Shown here: positions 8,378 to 16,639 of the stretch, piece by piece
Layout of the letters: each line of letters begins with the position of its first letter
Numbering within the stretch: position 1 is the stretch's first letter
DNA from: Candidatus Phocaeicola faecipullorum
GTDB lineage: Bacteria > Bacteroidota > Bacteroidia > Bacteroidales > Bacteroidaceae
Direction of reading: 5' to 3'
DNA: 46,528 nt
NCBI GenBank assembly: GCA_018884025.1
Contig: JAHLFB010000275.1
Location: 1-46,528 of the forward strand
Program-made: the position numbers and the translations under genes
Notes under the pieces: generated by a model
Database searches by the model: none
The model's input: only the letters and a program-made list of their open reading frames with translations
What the model was told of the DNA's origin: nothing

Positions 8378-8385
8378 CAAATATA
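8378..8385 (-). promoter_or_regulatory. -7 box of DUF2582 gene promoter (TATATTTG on minus strand)
   Basis: CAAATATA on the plus strand gives TATATTTG on the minus strand, a full consensus match, 50 bases before the ATG at 8328. Confidence 0.5.
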
Positions 8386-8511
8386 GTCTTAATGGGTTAC
8401 AATAAAAAGGTTTATTCTTCTTTTATTATAGTCTATGTCGGTATTTAGCATTTTTTAAGGCTGAAAATGAAAAGTATTACATTATGGTTTCCTGTCTAAA
8501 ACGATTTTTAC

Positions 8512-8519
8512 TAACTTTG
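8512..8519 (+). promoter_or_regulatory. -7 box of map promoter (TAACTTTG)
   Basis: TAACTTTG fits TAnnTTTG, with a TTTC in roughly the -33 position. The map ATG is 23 bases downstream. Confidence 0.55.
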
Positions 8520-8542
8520 CATATCATTTTAATGCAGATTAT

Positions 8543-9397
8543 ATGATGAGAAACAAGATAAACTGGAAGGTGCCTAAGGGCGCTGAACTTACTGAACTGG
8601 ACAAGAAGGTGCTTTATTTTCAGAATAAAGGACATCTGGTTCCTTCAAGAAAACTCATAAAAACACCGGAACAGATTGAGGGAATACGTCGTAGTGGAGT
8701 TATCAATACGGCTGTTCTTGATTTGGTGGCAAGTGAAATCAAGGCCGGAATGAGTACGGCTGAGATAGACAAGATGGTGTACGATTTCACTGTATCGCAT
8801 GGCGCTATACCTGCGCCTCTTAATTATGAGGGATTTCCTAAAAGCGTATGTACTTCTATAAATGAGGTGGTGTGTCACGGTATCCCTTCGGAGGATGAAA
8901 TTCTTGAAGAAGGTGATATAATCAATGTGGACGTTTCTACCATACTTGACGGATATTATTCTGACGCTTCGCGTATGTTTATTATTGGCAAGACAACTCC
9001 TGAAAAGGAAAAACTGGTGAGAGTGGCAAAAGAATGTCTTGAGATAGGAATGCAGGCTGCCACTCCTTTCGGTTTTGTAGGCGATATAGGAAACGCGATA
9101 GAAAAGCATGCAAAGAAAAACGGTTTTTCTGTAGTAAGAGACTTGTGCGGACACGGCGTGGGGCTGGAATTCCATGAAGAACCTGATGTGGAGCATTTCG
9201 GACGAAAAGGAACAGGAATGTTGCTTGTGCCGGGAATGGTGTTCACTATAGAGCCTATGATAAATATGGGTACTTACAGGGTGTTTGTGGATGAAGAGGA
9301 CGACTGGACAGTCGTGACAGAGGATGAACTGCCTTCCGCACAGTGGGAGCATACGTTCCTTATGACGGAAAACGGACTAGAGATACTTACTTATTGA
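8543..9397 (+). CDS. map: Type I methionine aminopeptidase
   Basis: This enzyme removes the N-terminal methionine from nascent proteins. The five metal ligands of the pita-bread fold are all present: Asp130 (INVDVS), Asp141 (YYSDASR), His204 (GHGVG), Glu237 (IEPM) and Glu269 (WEHTF). The substrate histidine of the VVCHGIP motif is near residue 112. The protein is 284 aa with about 40 extra residues before the catalytic core, as is common in Bacteroidota. Two adjacent ATGs (8543 and 8546) are possible starts. tsaD begins 23 bases after the stop, so map, tsaD and probably cinA form one transcript. Confidence 0.95.
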   Translation: MMRNKINWKVPKGAELTELDKKVLYFQNKGHLVPSRKLIKTPEQIEGIRRSGVINTAVLDLVASEIKAGMSTAEIDKMVYDFTVSHGAIPAPLNYEGFPKSVCTSINEVVCHGIPSEDEILEEGDIINVDVSTILDGYYSDASRMFIIGKTTPEKEKLVRVAKECLEIGMQAATPFGFVGDIGNAIEKHAKKNGFSVVRDLCGHGVGLEFHEEPDVEHFGRKGTGMLLVPGMVFTIEPMINMGTYRVFVDEEDDWTVVTEDELPSAQWEHTFLMTENGLEILTY

Positions 9398-9420
9398 TTT
9401 GAACTATAAATTAGATAACG

Positions 9421-10446
9421 ATGGATAATGTCATTATATTAGGTATAGAGTCGTCGTGCGACGATACTTCGGCTGCCGTGATACGCGACGGTGTGTTGCT
9501 GTCGAGCGTAATAGCAAGTCAGGCTGTGCATGAGGCTTATGGAGGTGTTGTGCCGGAACTGGCGTCGAGAGCGCATCAGCAGAATATTGTGCCTGTGGTG
9601 CATGAGGCGTTGAAGAGGGCAGGAGTGAAAAAGGAAGATTTGAGTGCGGTGGCTTTTACACGCGGACCGGGACTTATGGGCTCGCTTTTGGTGGGCGTAT
9701 CGTTTGCTAAAGGACTTGCAAGGTCGCTTGACATTCCTATGGTGGAGGTTAATCACCTGCAGGGACATGTGCTGGCTCATTTTATTAAAGAGTCAGGCGA
9801 AGACAATAATCAGCCAAAATATCCTTTCCTTTGTTTGCTGGTATCAGGCGGAAACTCACAGATTATCCGTGTGAACGCTTATAATGACATGGAGGTACTG
9901 GGACAGACAATAGACGATGCGGCAGGAGAGGCTATAGACAAATGCTCGAAAGTTATGGGACTCGGTTATCCGGGTGGCCCTATCATAGACAGACTGGCAA
10001 GACAGGGTAATGCTTCGGCATATACATTCAGCAAGCCTCATATACCAGGATATGATTATAGTTTCAGCGGACTGAAGACATCGTTCCTTTATTCTCTGAG
10101 AGACTGGCTTAAGGATGATCCTGATTTTATTGAACATCACAAGGAAGATTTGGCCGCGTCGCTTGAAAAGACCATTGTGGATATACTTATGGATAAATTA
10201 CGTAAGGCGGTAAAGGATACGGGTATAAATGAAGTGGCTGTTGCCGGTGGAGTTTCGGCAAATAACGGCTTGAGAAATGCGTTCCGCGAACATGCCGCTA
10301 AATATGGATGGAACATATACATCCCTAAGTTCGGATATACTACGGACAATGCGGCGATGATAGCTATAACGGGATATTATAAGTTCCTTGATAAGGATTT
10401 CTGCAGTATAGACAAACCTGCTTATTCAAGAGTTACAATCAAGTAA
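9421..10446 (+). CDS. tsaD: tRNA N6-threonylcarbamoyladenosine synthase subunit TsaD
   Basis: TsaD transfers the threonylcarbamoyl group onto A37 of ANN-decoding tRNAs, working with TsaB and TsaE. The sequence starts with the ASKHA motif LGIESSCDDTSAAV and contains the metal-binding NHLQGH (His112, His116). It also has LLVSGGNSQI, the GGPIIDRLA region, AGGVSANNGLR and the terminal TTDNAAMIA with the metal-binding Asp. Length (341 aa) is usual. It sits between map and a CinA-like gene. Confidence 0.96.
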   Translation: MDNVIILGIESSCDDTSAAVIRDGVLLSSVIASQAVHEAYGGVVPELASRAHQQNIVPVVHEALKRAGVKKEDLSAVAFTRGPGLMGSLLVGVSFAKGLARSLDIPMVEVNHLQGHVLAHFIKESGEDNNQPKYPFLCLLVSGGNSQIIRVNAYNDMEVLGQTIDDAAGEAIDKCSKVMGLGYPGGPIIDRLARQGNASAYTFSKPHIPGYDYSFSGLKTSFLYSLRDWLKDDPDFIEHHKEDLAASLEKTIVDILMDKLRKAVKDTGINEVAVAGGVSANNGLRNAFREHAAKYGWNIYIPKFGYTTDNAAMIAITGYYKFLDKDFCSIDKPAYSRVTIK

Positions 10447-10476
10447 AAACATTATTATATATAATACATAGGAGAT

Positions 10477-10983
10477 ATGTCAGTAGAAGGTAAAATGTTA
10501 AGTAAAGATATAAGCGAAATCTTCTGGAGAGAGGAAATTTCGCTTGCGACAGCAGAAAGCTGTACTGCCGGTAATATAGCTGCTACACTTACTGCTATAC
10601 CGGGAAGTTCTAAGTTCTATAAGGGTGGTATCGTAGCTTATTCAAACGAGGCAAAACAGAATTTGCTGGGGGTAAGCGCTGAGACACTTGAAAAATTCGG
10701 CGCTGTAAGTGAGGAAACAGTAGTGGAAATGGTTAAAGGAGCAATGAAGGCTTTCAATGCTGATTTTGCTGTAGCTACTTCCGGAATTGCAGGTCCTACA
10801 GGAGGAACTCCTGATAAACCTATAGGCACTGTTTGGATTGCTGCGGGAAACAAGAACAATGTGATAACCGAGAAAATCTGCGAAGACAACGGAAGGGAGC
10901 AAAATGTGCACAATGCAAGCATAAAAGCACTGTATTTATTAAGAGAATTGTGTCAAAATCAAGAAAATAACGAGGAAAAGTAG
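10477..10983 (+). CDS. CinA C-terminal domain protein (NMN amidase-like)
   Basis: The 168-aa product consists only of the CinA C-terminal domain, which in PncC-type proteins deamidates nicotinamide mononucleotide in the pyridine nucleotide cycle. Landmarks are [15 protein letters not shown] with the catalytic Ser, the [15 protein letters not shown] segment, [11 protein letters not shown] and PIGTVWIA. The N-terminal MoaB-like domain of full CinA is missing, which is a normal stand-alone form. It lies 30 bases after tsaD with a GGAGA just before the ATG, and is probably cotranscribed with map-tsaD. Confidence 0.88.
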   Translation: MSVEGKMLSKDISEIFWREEISLATAESCTAGNIAATLTAIPGSSKFYKGGIVAYSNEAKQNLLGVSAETLEKFGAVSEETVVEMVKGAMKAFNADFAVATSGIAGPTGGTPDKPIGTVWIAAGNKNNVITEKICEDNGREQNVHNASIKALYLLRELCQNQENNEEK

Positions 10984-11000
10984 ATTTTATTACTCAAAAG

Positions 11001-11032
11001 TTTGCATGTTTGAGATAAAAACACTTACTTTG
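11001..11032 (+). promoter_or_regulatory. Promoter of the rpmB operon (TTTG-N20-TTACTTTG)
   Basis: TTTG at 11001-11004 and TTACTTTG at 11025-11032 are 20 bases apart. The -7 element differs from TAnnTTTG at one base. The rpmB ATG is 50 bases downstream. Confidence 0.65.
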
Positions 11033-11082
11033 CACTCCGTTTTAAAGAACGAACGATTTGAAACTATAAAAACTAGATAGAA

Positions 11083-11343
11083 ATGTCAAAAATTTGTCAA
11101 ATTACCGGAAAGAAAGCCATGATTGGCAACAATGTTTCACACTCAAAGAGAAGAACTAAGAGAACATTTGATGTGAACTTGTTTACTAAGAAATTCTACT
11201 ATGTAGAACAAGATTGCTGGATTAGCCTGAAAATTTGCGCTAACGGCTTGAGAGTTATTAACAAGAAGGGACTGGATGCTGCACTGAACGAAGCTGTAGC
11301 TAATGGTTACTGTGATTGGAAGAGTATCAAAATTATTGGTTAA
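11083..11343 (+). CDS. rpmB: 50S ribosomal protein bL28
   Basis: This is a structural protein of the large ribosomal subunit. The 86-aa sequence begins [20 protein letters not shown], continues with the basic KRRTKRTF stretch, and has the [10 protein letters not shown] segment near the C-terminus, all hallmarks of bL28. It is the first gene of a three-gene ribosomal operon (bL28, bL33, DUF4295), with 19 bases to rpmG. Confidence 0.96.
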   Translation: MSKICQITGKKAMIGNNVSHSKRRTKRTFDVNLFTKKFYYVEQDCWISLKICANGLRVINKKGLDAALNEAVANGYCDWKSIKIIG

Positions 11344-11362
11344 TTAAAAGGAGAGAAAGACT

Positions 11363-11551
11363 ATGGCTAAGAAAGCTAAAGGTAACAGAGTACAGGTAAT
11401 CCTTGAGTGCACAGAAATGAAGGAAAGTGGTTTGCCGGGAACTTCTCGCTATATCACTACAAAGAATAGAAAGAATACAACTGAAAGATTGGAACTTAAG
11501 AAATACAACCCAATCTTGAAGAGAGTAACAGTACATAAAGAAATTAAATAA
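11363..11551 (+). CDS. rpmG: 50S ribosomal protein bL33
   Basis: The 62-aa large-subunit protein has the typical VQVILECTE start, a [12 protein letters not shown] middle and the ending [18 protein letters not shown]. The usual zinc cysteines of some bL33 forms are absent apart from one Cys, so it is the zinc-free type. An AGGAG sequence lies about 11 bases before the ATG, which is unusual for this phylum. The next gene starts 12 bases after the stop. Confidence 0.95.
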   Translation: MAKKAKGNRVQVILECTEMKESGLPGTSRYITTKNRKNTTERLELKKYNPILKRVTVHKEIK

Positions 11552-11563
11552 TAAGAGTAAACC

Positions 11564-11719
11564 ATGGCAAAGAAAACAGTCGCAACCCTTCAGACAGGTA
11601 AAGAAGGACGTTCTTATACTAAGGTTATCAAGATGGTTAAGTCGCCTAAGACTGGTGCTTACATCCTTGACGAACAAATGGTTCCTAACGAAAAAGTTCA
11701 GGACTTCTTTAAGAAATAA
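11564..11719 (+). CDS. DUF4295 small basic ribosomal-operon protein (probable bL38)
   Basis: This is a 51-codon gene, start ATG at 11564 and stop TAA at 11717-11719. The product opens MAKKTVATLQTGKEGRSYTK, is rich in Lys, and ends VQDFFKK, which matches the Bacteroidota-specific DUF4295 family. It follows rpmB and rpmG by 12 bases and precedes a strong terminator, so it is the last gene of the operon. A Bacteroidota-specific large-subunit protein named bL38 was described from the Flavobacterium johnsoniae ribosome. I believe this family is that protein, from its operon position and my recall, but I cannot verify it here. Confidence 0.85.
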   Translation: MAKKTVATLQTGKEGRSYTKVIKMVKSPKTGAYILDEQMVPNEKVQDFFKK

Positions 11720-11751
11720 TTTAAGCCTAATGGCTATAAAATGATATTTTG

Positions 11752-11790
11752 AAAGTTCCCGCCAATAATAACGGCGGGAACTTTTTTTAT
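11752..11790 (+). terminator. Intrinsic terminator of the rpmB operon
   Basis: AAAGTTCCCGCC (11752-11763) pairs perfectly with GGCGGGAACTTT (11773-11784) across a 9-base loop, followed directly by a run of T. Confidence 0.92.
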
Positions 11791-11815
11791 ATCTGAGAAA
11801 ATAGTTATATCTTTG
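11785..11815 (+). promoter_or_regulatory. -33/-7 promoter of ftsY (T-run, TATCTTTG)
   Basis: TATCTTTG at 11808-11815 is the canonical Bacteroidota -7 box. About 20 bases upstream lies the T-run that also ends the rpmB terminator, so the terminator tail probably doubles as the -33 element. The ftsY ATG is 27 bases downstream. Confidence 0.65.
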
Positions 11816-11841
11816 TAACATAAATAGATAAATATATAAGT

Positions 11842-12804
11842 ATGGGAATTTTTAGCTTTTTCTCTAAAGAAAAGAAAGAAACTCTGGACAAGGGATTGTC
11901 TAAAACTAAGGAAAGTGTATTCGGAAAAATAGCCCGTGCCGTGGCAGGTAAGTCAAAGGTGGACGACGAGGTGCTGGATAACCTGGAAGAGGTGCTGGTA
12001 ACTTCGGATGTGGGTGTTGAAACCACGCTCAACATAATAAAACGTATCGAGGCAAGGGTGGCAAAGGACAAGTATGTAAATACACAGGAACTGAATAATA
12101 TTCTTAGGGAAGAAATTGCTGCCCTGCTTACAGAAAACAATACGGTTGATACCGAAGATTTTACTTTGCCGGAAGGAAAGAAACCTTATGTGATAATGGT
12201 GGTAGGTGTGAACGGTGTAGGTAAAACCACAACAATAGGAAAACTGGCGTATCAGTTCAAGAAAGCCGGAAACTCTGTCTATCTGGGTGCGGCTGATACA
12301 TTCCGCGCTGCGGCCGTGGAACAGCTTGATATCTGGGGCGAACGTGTCGGGGTTCCGGTAATTAAACAGAAAATGGGAGCAGATCCGGCTTCGGTAGCTT
12401 TTGATACTCTTAGCTCCGCTGTAGCCAATAAGGCTGATGTAGTGATTATAGATACTGCGGGACGTCTTCATAATAAAGTGGGACTGATGAATGAGCTTAC
12501 AAAGATTAAGAATGTTATGAAGAAGGTTGTTCCTGACGCTCCGCATGAAGTGTTGCTGGTACTTGACGGCTCTACAGGACAGAATGCTTTTGAACAGGCA
12601 AAGCAGTTTACTCTGGCTACGGAAGTTAACGCAATGGCAATAACTAAACTTGACGGAACTGCCAAAGGTGGTGTGGTAATAGGTATTTCAGACCAGTTTA
12701 AGATTCCTGTAAAATATATTGGATTAGGTGAAGGTATGGAAGACTTGCAGGTATTCCGTCGTCGTGAATTTGTTGATTCGTTGTTTGGTGCTGAAGAAAA
12801 ATAA
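11842..12804 (+). CDS. ftsY: Signal recognition particle receptor FtsY
   Basis: FtsY is the membrane-associated GTPase that docks SRP-ribosome complexes at the SecYEG translocon. The 320-aa protein has the helical N domain (about 10-95) and the NG GTPase domain. Motifs are [10 protein letters not shown] (P-loop, 122-131), [30 protein letters not shown] and the ending [12 protein letters not shown]. The long acidic A domain of enterobacterial FtsY is missing, with only a short basic N-terminus (FFSKEKKE) that may bind lipid. rimO starts on the base after its stop codon, so the two are cotranscribed. Confidence 0.96.
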   Translation: MGIFSFFSKEKKETLDKGLSKTKESVFGKIARAVAGKSKVDDEVLDNLEEVLVTSDVGVETTLNIIKRIEARVAKDKYVNTQELNNILREEIAALLTENNTVDTEDFTLPEGKKPYVIMVVGVNGVGKTTTIGKLAYQFKKAGNSVYLGAADTFRAAAVEQLDIWGERVGVPVIKQKMGADPASVAFDTLSSAVANKADVVIIDTAGRLHNKVGLMNELTKIKNVMKKVVPDAPHEVLLVLDGSTGQNAFEQAKQFTLATEVNAMAITKLDGTAKGGVVIGISDQFKIPVKYIGLGEGMEDLQVFRRREFVDSLFGAEEK

Positions 12805-14106
12805 ATGAGAAAGAATACAATTGATATAATAACTCTTGGATGTTCCAAGAATCTGGTCGATTCTGAAAAGCTGATGCGTCAGCTTGAAGCTAACGGCTAT
12901 AAAGTGACTCATGATGCAGAGAAACCTCACGGAGAGATTGCCGTGATAAATACGTGCGGATTTATAGGTGACGCAAAGGAAGAATCCATAAACATGATAT
13001 TGGAATTCTGTCAGGCAAAGGAAGAAGGAAAGTTGAAGAAGCTTTATGTCATGGGATGTCTCTCAGAACGTTATCTGAATGAGTTGAAGGTTGAAATCCC
13101 GCAGGTTGACAAGTTTTATGGCAAATTTAACTGGAATGAACTTCTTGATGATCTTGGTAAGGTATATCATTCTGAATATGCAATAGAAAGGCATCTTACT
13201 ACTCCAAAACATTATGCCTATTTGAAGATTTCGGAAGGTTGCGACAGAAAATGTTCATATTGTGCTATACCTATTATAACAGGACGACATGTGTCAAGGC
13301 CTATGGAGGAAATACTTGACGAGGTGAGACTTTTGGTATCTGAAGGTGTGAAGGAGTTTCAGGTTATAGCGCAGGAACTTACCTATTATGGCGTGGATAT
13401 CTATAAAAAGCAGATGCTGCCTGAATTAATAGACAAGATGGCAAAGATTCCTGGAGTGGAGTGGATACGTTTGCATTATGCTTATCCGGCTAAATTCCCC
13501 AGGGATTTGTTCAGAGTCATGAGAGAAAATGACAATGTGTGCAAATATATGGATATCGCCTTGCAGCATATAAGTGACAATATGTTGTCTAGAATGCGCA
13601 GACATGTCACAAAGGAAGAAACATATAAGTTGATTGATGAGTTCCGCCGTGAAGTGCCTGGGATACATTTACGTACAACGCTGATGGTAGGACATCCCGG
13701 AGAAACAGAGGAAGACTTTGAGCAACTTAAGGAGTTCGTAAAGATTGCCAAGTTCGACCGTATGGGGGCTTTTGCATATTCGGAGGAAGAAGGAACGTAT
13801 TCGGCCGAGAACTATGAGGATGATGTTCCTCAGGAGGTTAAGCAGAAAAGGTTGGACGAGCTGATGGCTATTCAGCAGGAAATTTCTGCAGAACTGAGCC
13901 ATAAGAAGATAGGCAAAACATTTAAGGTTATAATAGACAGAAAAGAAGGGGATTATTACGTTGGACGAACAGAATTTGATTCGCCTGAGGTTGACCCTGA
14001 AGTGCTTATAAAATATGAAGGCAAGAAACTTTATGAAGGTAATTTCTATAATGTAGTGATTGAGGATGCTGATGATTTCGACCTGTACGGGAGGGTTTCA
14101 GAATGA
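12805..14106 (+). CDS. rimO: Ribosomal protein uS12 methylthiotransferase RimO
   Basis: RimO adds a methylthio group to the conserved aspartate of ribosomal protein uS12. The N-terminal MTTase domain begins ITLGCSKNLVDSE and carries the three cysteines of its auxiliary Fe-S cluster (Cys13, 51, 85). The radical-SAM motif is Cys146-x3-Cys150-x2-Cys153 (EGCDRKCSYCAIP). A TRAM domain occupies the last 65 residues. LGCSKN rather than the MiaB-type GCQMN supports RimO. Its ATG directly follows the ftsY stop, and its end overlaps the HU gene by four bases. Confidence 0.95.
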   Translation: MRKNTIDIITLGCSKNLVDSEKLMRQLEANGYKVTHDAEKPHGEIAVINTCGFIGDAKEESINMILEFCQAKEEGKLKKLYVMGCLSERYLNELKVEIPQVDKFYGKFNWNELLDDLGKVYHSEYAIERHLTTPKHYAYLKISEGCDRKCSYCAIPIITGRHVSRPMEEILDEVRLLVSEGVKEFQVIAQELTYYGVDIYKKQMLPELIDKMAKIPGVEWIRLHYAYPAKFPRDLFRVMRENDNVCKYMDIALQHISDNMLSRMRRHVTKEETYKLIDEFRREVPGIHLRTTLMVGHPGETEEDFEQLKEFVKIAKFDRMGAFAYSEEEGTYSAENYEDDVPQEVKQKRLDELMAIQQEISAELSHKKIGKTFKVIIDRKEGDYYVGRTEFDSPEVDPEVLIKYEGKKLYEGNFYNVVIEDADDFDLYGRVSE

Positions 14107-14390
14107 ACACTGATGATTTTATAAGTTCGTTGTCGGAAAAGACTGGCCGAGATGTAGATGATACAGCCAGGTTGGTTTCGTCTTTGACTGATATTATAGT
14201 TGGTGGAATGCAGGACGGTAAAGCCGTATCATTGCAGGGGTTTGGAATTTTCGAGGTTAAGAAAAGACCTGAGAAGATTGTTGCTAACCCTACAACGGGA
14301 AAGCGTATATTGTATCCGCCCAAATTGGTGATAGGGTTCAGGCCTTCTTCTTTGTTGAAGGAAAAAATTAATTCCACGGAAAAGAATTGA
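14103..14390 (+). CDS. HU-family DNA-binding protein, 95 aa
   Basis: This is a small nucleoid-associated protein with the HU/IHF fold. The helical N-terminus is followed by the conserved core LQGFGIFEVKKRPEKIVANP, and the arm that inserts in the minor groove includes NPTTGKRI. The C-terminal helix begins VIGFRPSSLLKEKI. The ATG overlaps the rimO stop (ATGA), and the next gene, a membrane protein with an HU-like domain, starts 3 bases after. The pairing of the two HU-like genes suggests they could form heterodimers; this is inference. Confidence 0.92.
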   Translation: MNTDDFISSLSEKTGRDVDDTARLVSSLTDIIVGGMQDGKAVSLQGFGIFEVKKRPEKIVANPTTGKRILYPPKLVIGFRPSSLLKEKINSTEKN

Positions 14391-14393
14391 TTC

Positions 14394-15365
14394 ATGGATG
14401 AGAAATTGACAATAGAGGAACTTATTGCCGGGATTGCGGCAAAACAAAATATGGAGCAGGCAGATGCGGAAGCATTTGTCTGTAGCTTTTTTGCTCAGAT
14501 AGAAGAATGCCTGAAAAAAGATAAATATGTAAGGATTAAGGGATTTGGCACATTTAAGCTGATAGATACCGACTCGGAAGGTGGAAGAGTTGTGTATGTT
14601 CCTGAAGCTACAGTAAGGGATATTGTGAATAAACCTTTTGCACATTTTCAGCCGGTTGAACTGAATGATGGTGTGCATTTTGGAGATATAGAAGAAGAGG
14701 AGATAAAGTCGTCGGATGATGTGGTTGCTGCATGTGATAATGCTGTTAGTGAGCCTGTACCTGAAGTATCGGGAGGGGAGGATTCTAATAACATGCAGGA
14801 AACAGAGGTGATACCTGCTGAGGTGAATGAGAAAGTTCATGATAGCGGGAAACGTAGTGGAACTAAGTCCTGGTATTTGCTGGCTGCCGCTCTTTTGATA
14901 GGAATAGTAATCGGATGTGGAATTATGTGGGGAGTTTTCTTCCGCAAAGATACTATGAGTGATGGAAGTGTCGAAACGAATATCCCGGAAGCCGCTTCAT
15001 CGGAACAGTCTATTGTTCCTTCGTTGCTTGTTACGGATAGTGTTTTTGTGGAAGAAGACAGTGTGGTGGCGGATGATACAGTAGCGGTGGAGAAGAAAAC
15101 GGTTGACTCTATTATAAATGTTGCTACTGCGAGCAAGGATGAAGTTAAATATCTTACAGATGAAGTAGCATATAAGATAAGTGGAACGTTGGATACATAT
15201 GAGATAGCAAAAGGAAGTACATTGTCTAAAGTGGCATACAGATATTATAAGAATAGGAAATTATGGCCTTATATAGTAATGTACAATAAGGATGTTATTG
15301 CCGATCCTAATAATGTGCCTATAGGTACGGTGTTGCGTATTCCAAGGCTTATACCTGCAGATTAA
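14394..15365 (+). CDS. HU-like domain / transmembrane / LysM fusion protein
   Basis: The 323-aa protein has three parts. Residues 1-92 resemble HU/IHF (IRIKGFGTFKLI core). Residues 95-155 are an acidic linker. A single membrane helix spans about 160-183 (LLAAALLIGIVIGCGIMW). A Ser/Thr/Val-rich acidic stretch follows, then a LysM domain in the last 60 residues (YEIAKGSTLSKVAYRYYKN, then NVPIGTVLRIP). LysM domains bind peptidoglycan, so the topology would place an HU-fold in the cytoplasm and a glycan-binding domain in the periplasm. The normal HU arm signature (NP-TG) is missing: the corresponding stretch reads EGGRVVYVPEATVRD. DNA binding is therefore uncertain. A hairpin terminator follows the gene. 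Confidence 0.85.
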   Translation: MDEKLTIEELIAGIAAKQNMEQADAEAFVCSFFAQIEECLKKDKYVRIKGFGTFKLIDTDSEGGRVVYVPEATVRDIVNKPFAHFQPVELNDGVHFGDIEEEEIKSSDDVVAACDNAVSEPVPEVSGGEDSNNMQETEVIPAEVNEKVHDSGKRSGTKSWYLLAAALLIGIVIGCGIMWGVFFRKDTMSDGSVETNIPEAASSEQSIVPSLLVTDSVFVEEDSVVADDTVAVEKKTVDSIINVATASKDEVKYLTDEVAYKISGTLDTYEIAKGSTLSKVAYRYYKNRKLWPYIVMYNKDVIADPNNVPIGTVLRIPRLIPAD

Positions 15366-15381
15366 AATTAATTTCTATATG

Positions 15382-15430
15382 GAGACAGTATCAGAAAGTA
15401 ATACCTTTGTGATGCTGTTTCTTTATTTTA
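15382..15430 (+). terminator. Hairpin terminator after the HU/LysM gene
   Basis: 15382-15393 pairs with 15410-15421 over 12 positions counting G-U pairs (GAGACAGTATCA with TGATGCTGTTTC), with a 16-base loop and a CTTTATTTTA tail. Confidence 0.6.
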
Positions 15431-15516
15431 TATGCTATATTTGTTTTTAAATTCGGCAGAATAAAATAAAAAAGACTTAAATAGGCCACAATGTATGATT
15501 TTTTAATAAATATTAG

Positions 15517-15547
15517 TTGTGTCTGTTAACTTAAAAACGTAATTTTG
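15517..15547 (+). promoter_or_regulatory. Promoter of the Bat operon (TTG-N20-TAATTTTG)
   Basis: TTG at 15517-15519 and TAATTTTG at 15540-15547 are 20 bases apart, a full match to the phylum consensus. The start site would fall near 15554, right before a perfect 8-base inverted repeat AAAAGGAT-TT-ATCCTTTT (15557-15574). That repeat may form a hairpin at the very 5' end of the transcript. The moxR ATG is about 70 bases downstream. Confidence 0.7.
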
Positions 15548-15623
15548 GGTGCACTAAAAAGGATTTATCCTTTTGGAGTATGAGAAATGATAAGAATGAA
15601 ATTAATAAAATAGACTAGAAATT

Positions 15624-16619
15624 ATGGCTGAAGCTATTGATATTCGTGCATTAAACGAATTGATTGAACGCCAAAGCGCGTTTGTGACTAACCTGATGAC
15701 CGGAATGGATCAGGTAATTGTGGGACAGAAACATTTGGTTGAATCGTTGCTGATAGGTCTGTTGGCCGACGGGCATATATTGCTGGAAGGTGTACCTGGT
15801 CTTGCCAAGACATTGGCTATAAAGACGCTGGCATCGCTTATCGATTCAAAATATAGCCGTGTGCAGTTTACTCCTGACTTGTTGCCTGCCGATGTTATCG
15901 GTACGATGATTTACAGTCAGAAGGATGAACAGTTCATCGCAAAGAAGGGACCTATTTTCGCTAACTTTGTGTTGGCAGATGAAATTAACCGTGCGCCGGC
16001 AAAAGTACAAAGTGCTTTGCTCGAAGCAATGCAGGAACGTCAGGTTACATTGAGTAAGGAAACATTCCGCTTGCCGGAACCTTTCCTGGTTATGGCTACT
16101 CAGAACCCGATAGAACAGGAAGGTACTTATCCGCTGCCTGAAGCTCAGGTGGACCGTTTCATGCTGAAGGTCATTATAGATTATCCTAAACTGGAAGAAG
16201 AAAAGAAGATTATCAGACAGAATATCTCTGGTGAAAAAGTGGAAATCAAACCTTTGCTGAAAGCTGAAGATATCATAGAAGCGCGTAAGGTTGTAAGACA
16301 GGTTTACCTGGATGAAAAGATTGAACAATACATAGCTGATATCGTATTTGCTACGCGTTATCCTGAAAAATATGATCTTAAGGAACTTAAGAGCTTGATT
16401 GGCTTCGGAGGTTCTCCTCGTGCATCTATCAATCTTGCGCTTGCTGCACGCAGCTATGCGTTTATCAAACGCAGAGGTTATGTTATTCCTGAAGATGTCC
16501 GTGCAGTTGCTCATGATGTATTGCGCCATCGTATTGGACTTACATACGAAGCGGAAGCTACTAATGTAACATCGGATGAGATAGTAAGTAAGATATTGAA
16601 CAAGGTTGAAGTGCCTTAA
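15624..16619 (+). CDS. moxR: MoxR-family AAA+ ATPase of the Bat operon
   Basis: MoxR ATPases act as chaperones that mature or insert partner proteins, usually encoded next to von Willebrand factor A (VWA) proteins. The 331-aa sequence has Walker A GVPGLAKT (56-63), Walker B LADEINRAP (about 117-125), sensor 1 ATQNPIEQEGTYPLPEAQ and the arginine-bearing GGSPRA segment (sensor 2). It is the first gene of an eight-gene run ending with batE, with 20 bases to the DUF58 gene. Confidence 0.95.
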   Translation: MAEAIDIRALNELIERQSAFVTNLMTGMDQVIVGQKHLVESLLIGLLADGHILLEGVPGLAKTLAIKTLASLIDSKYSRVQFTPDLLPADVIGTMIYSQKDEQFIAKKGPIFANFVLADEINRAPAKVQSALLEAMQERQVTLSKETFRLPEPFLVMATQNPIEQEGTYPLPEAQVDRFMLKVIIDYPKLEEEKKIIRQNISGEKVEIKPLLKAEDIIEARKVVRQVYLDEKIEQYIADIVFATRYPEKYDLKELKSLIGFGGSPRASINLALAARSYAFIKRRGYVIPEDVRAVAHDVLRHRIGLTYEAEATNVTSDEIVSKILNKVEVP

Positions 16620-16639
16620 TCAGAAAACCTTTTTGAAGA

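Noticed and set aside
15557-15574. Riboswitch at the start of the Bat transcript
   Set aside because: Only one 8-bp hairpin is visible; no known riboswitch core.
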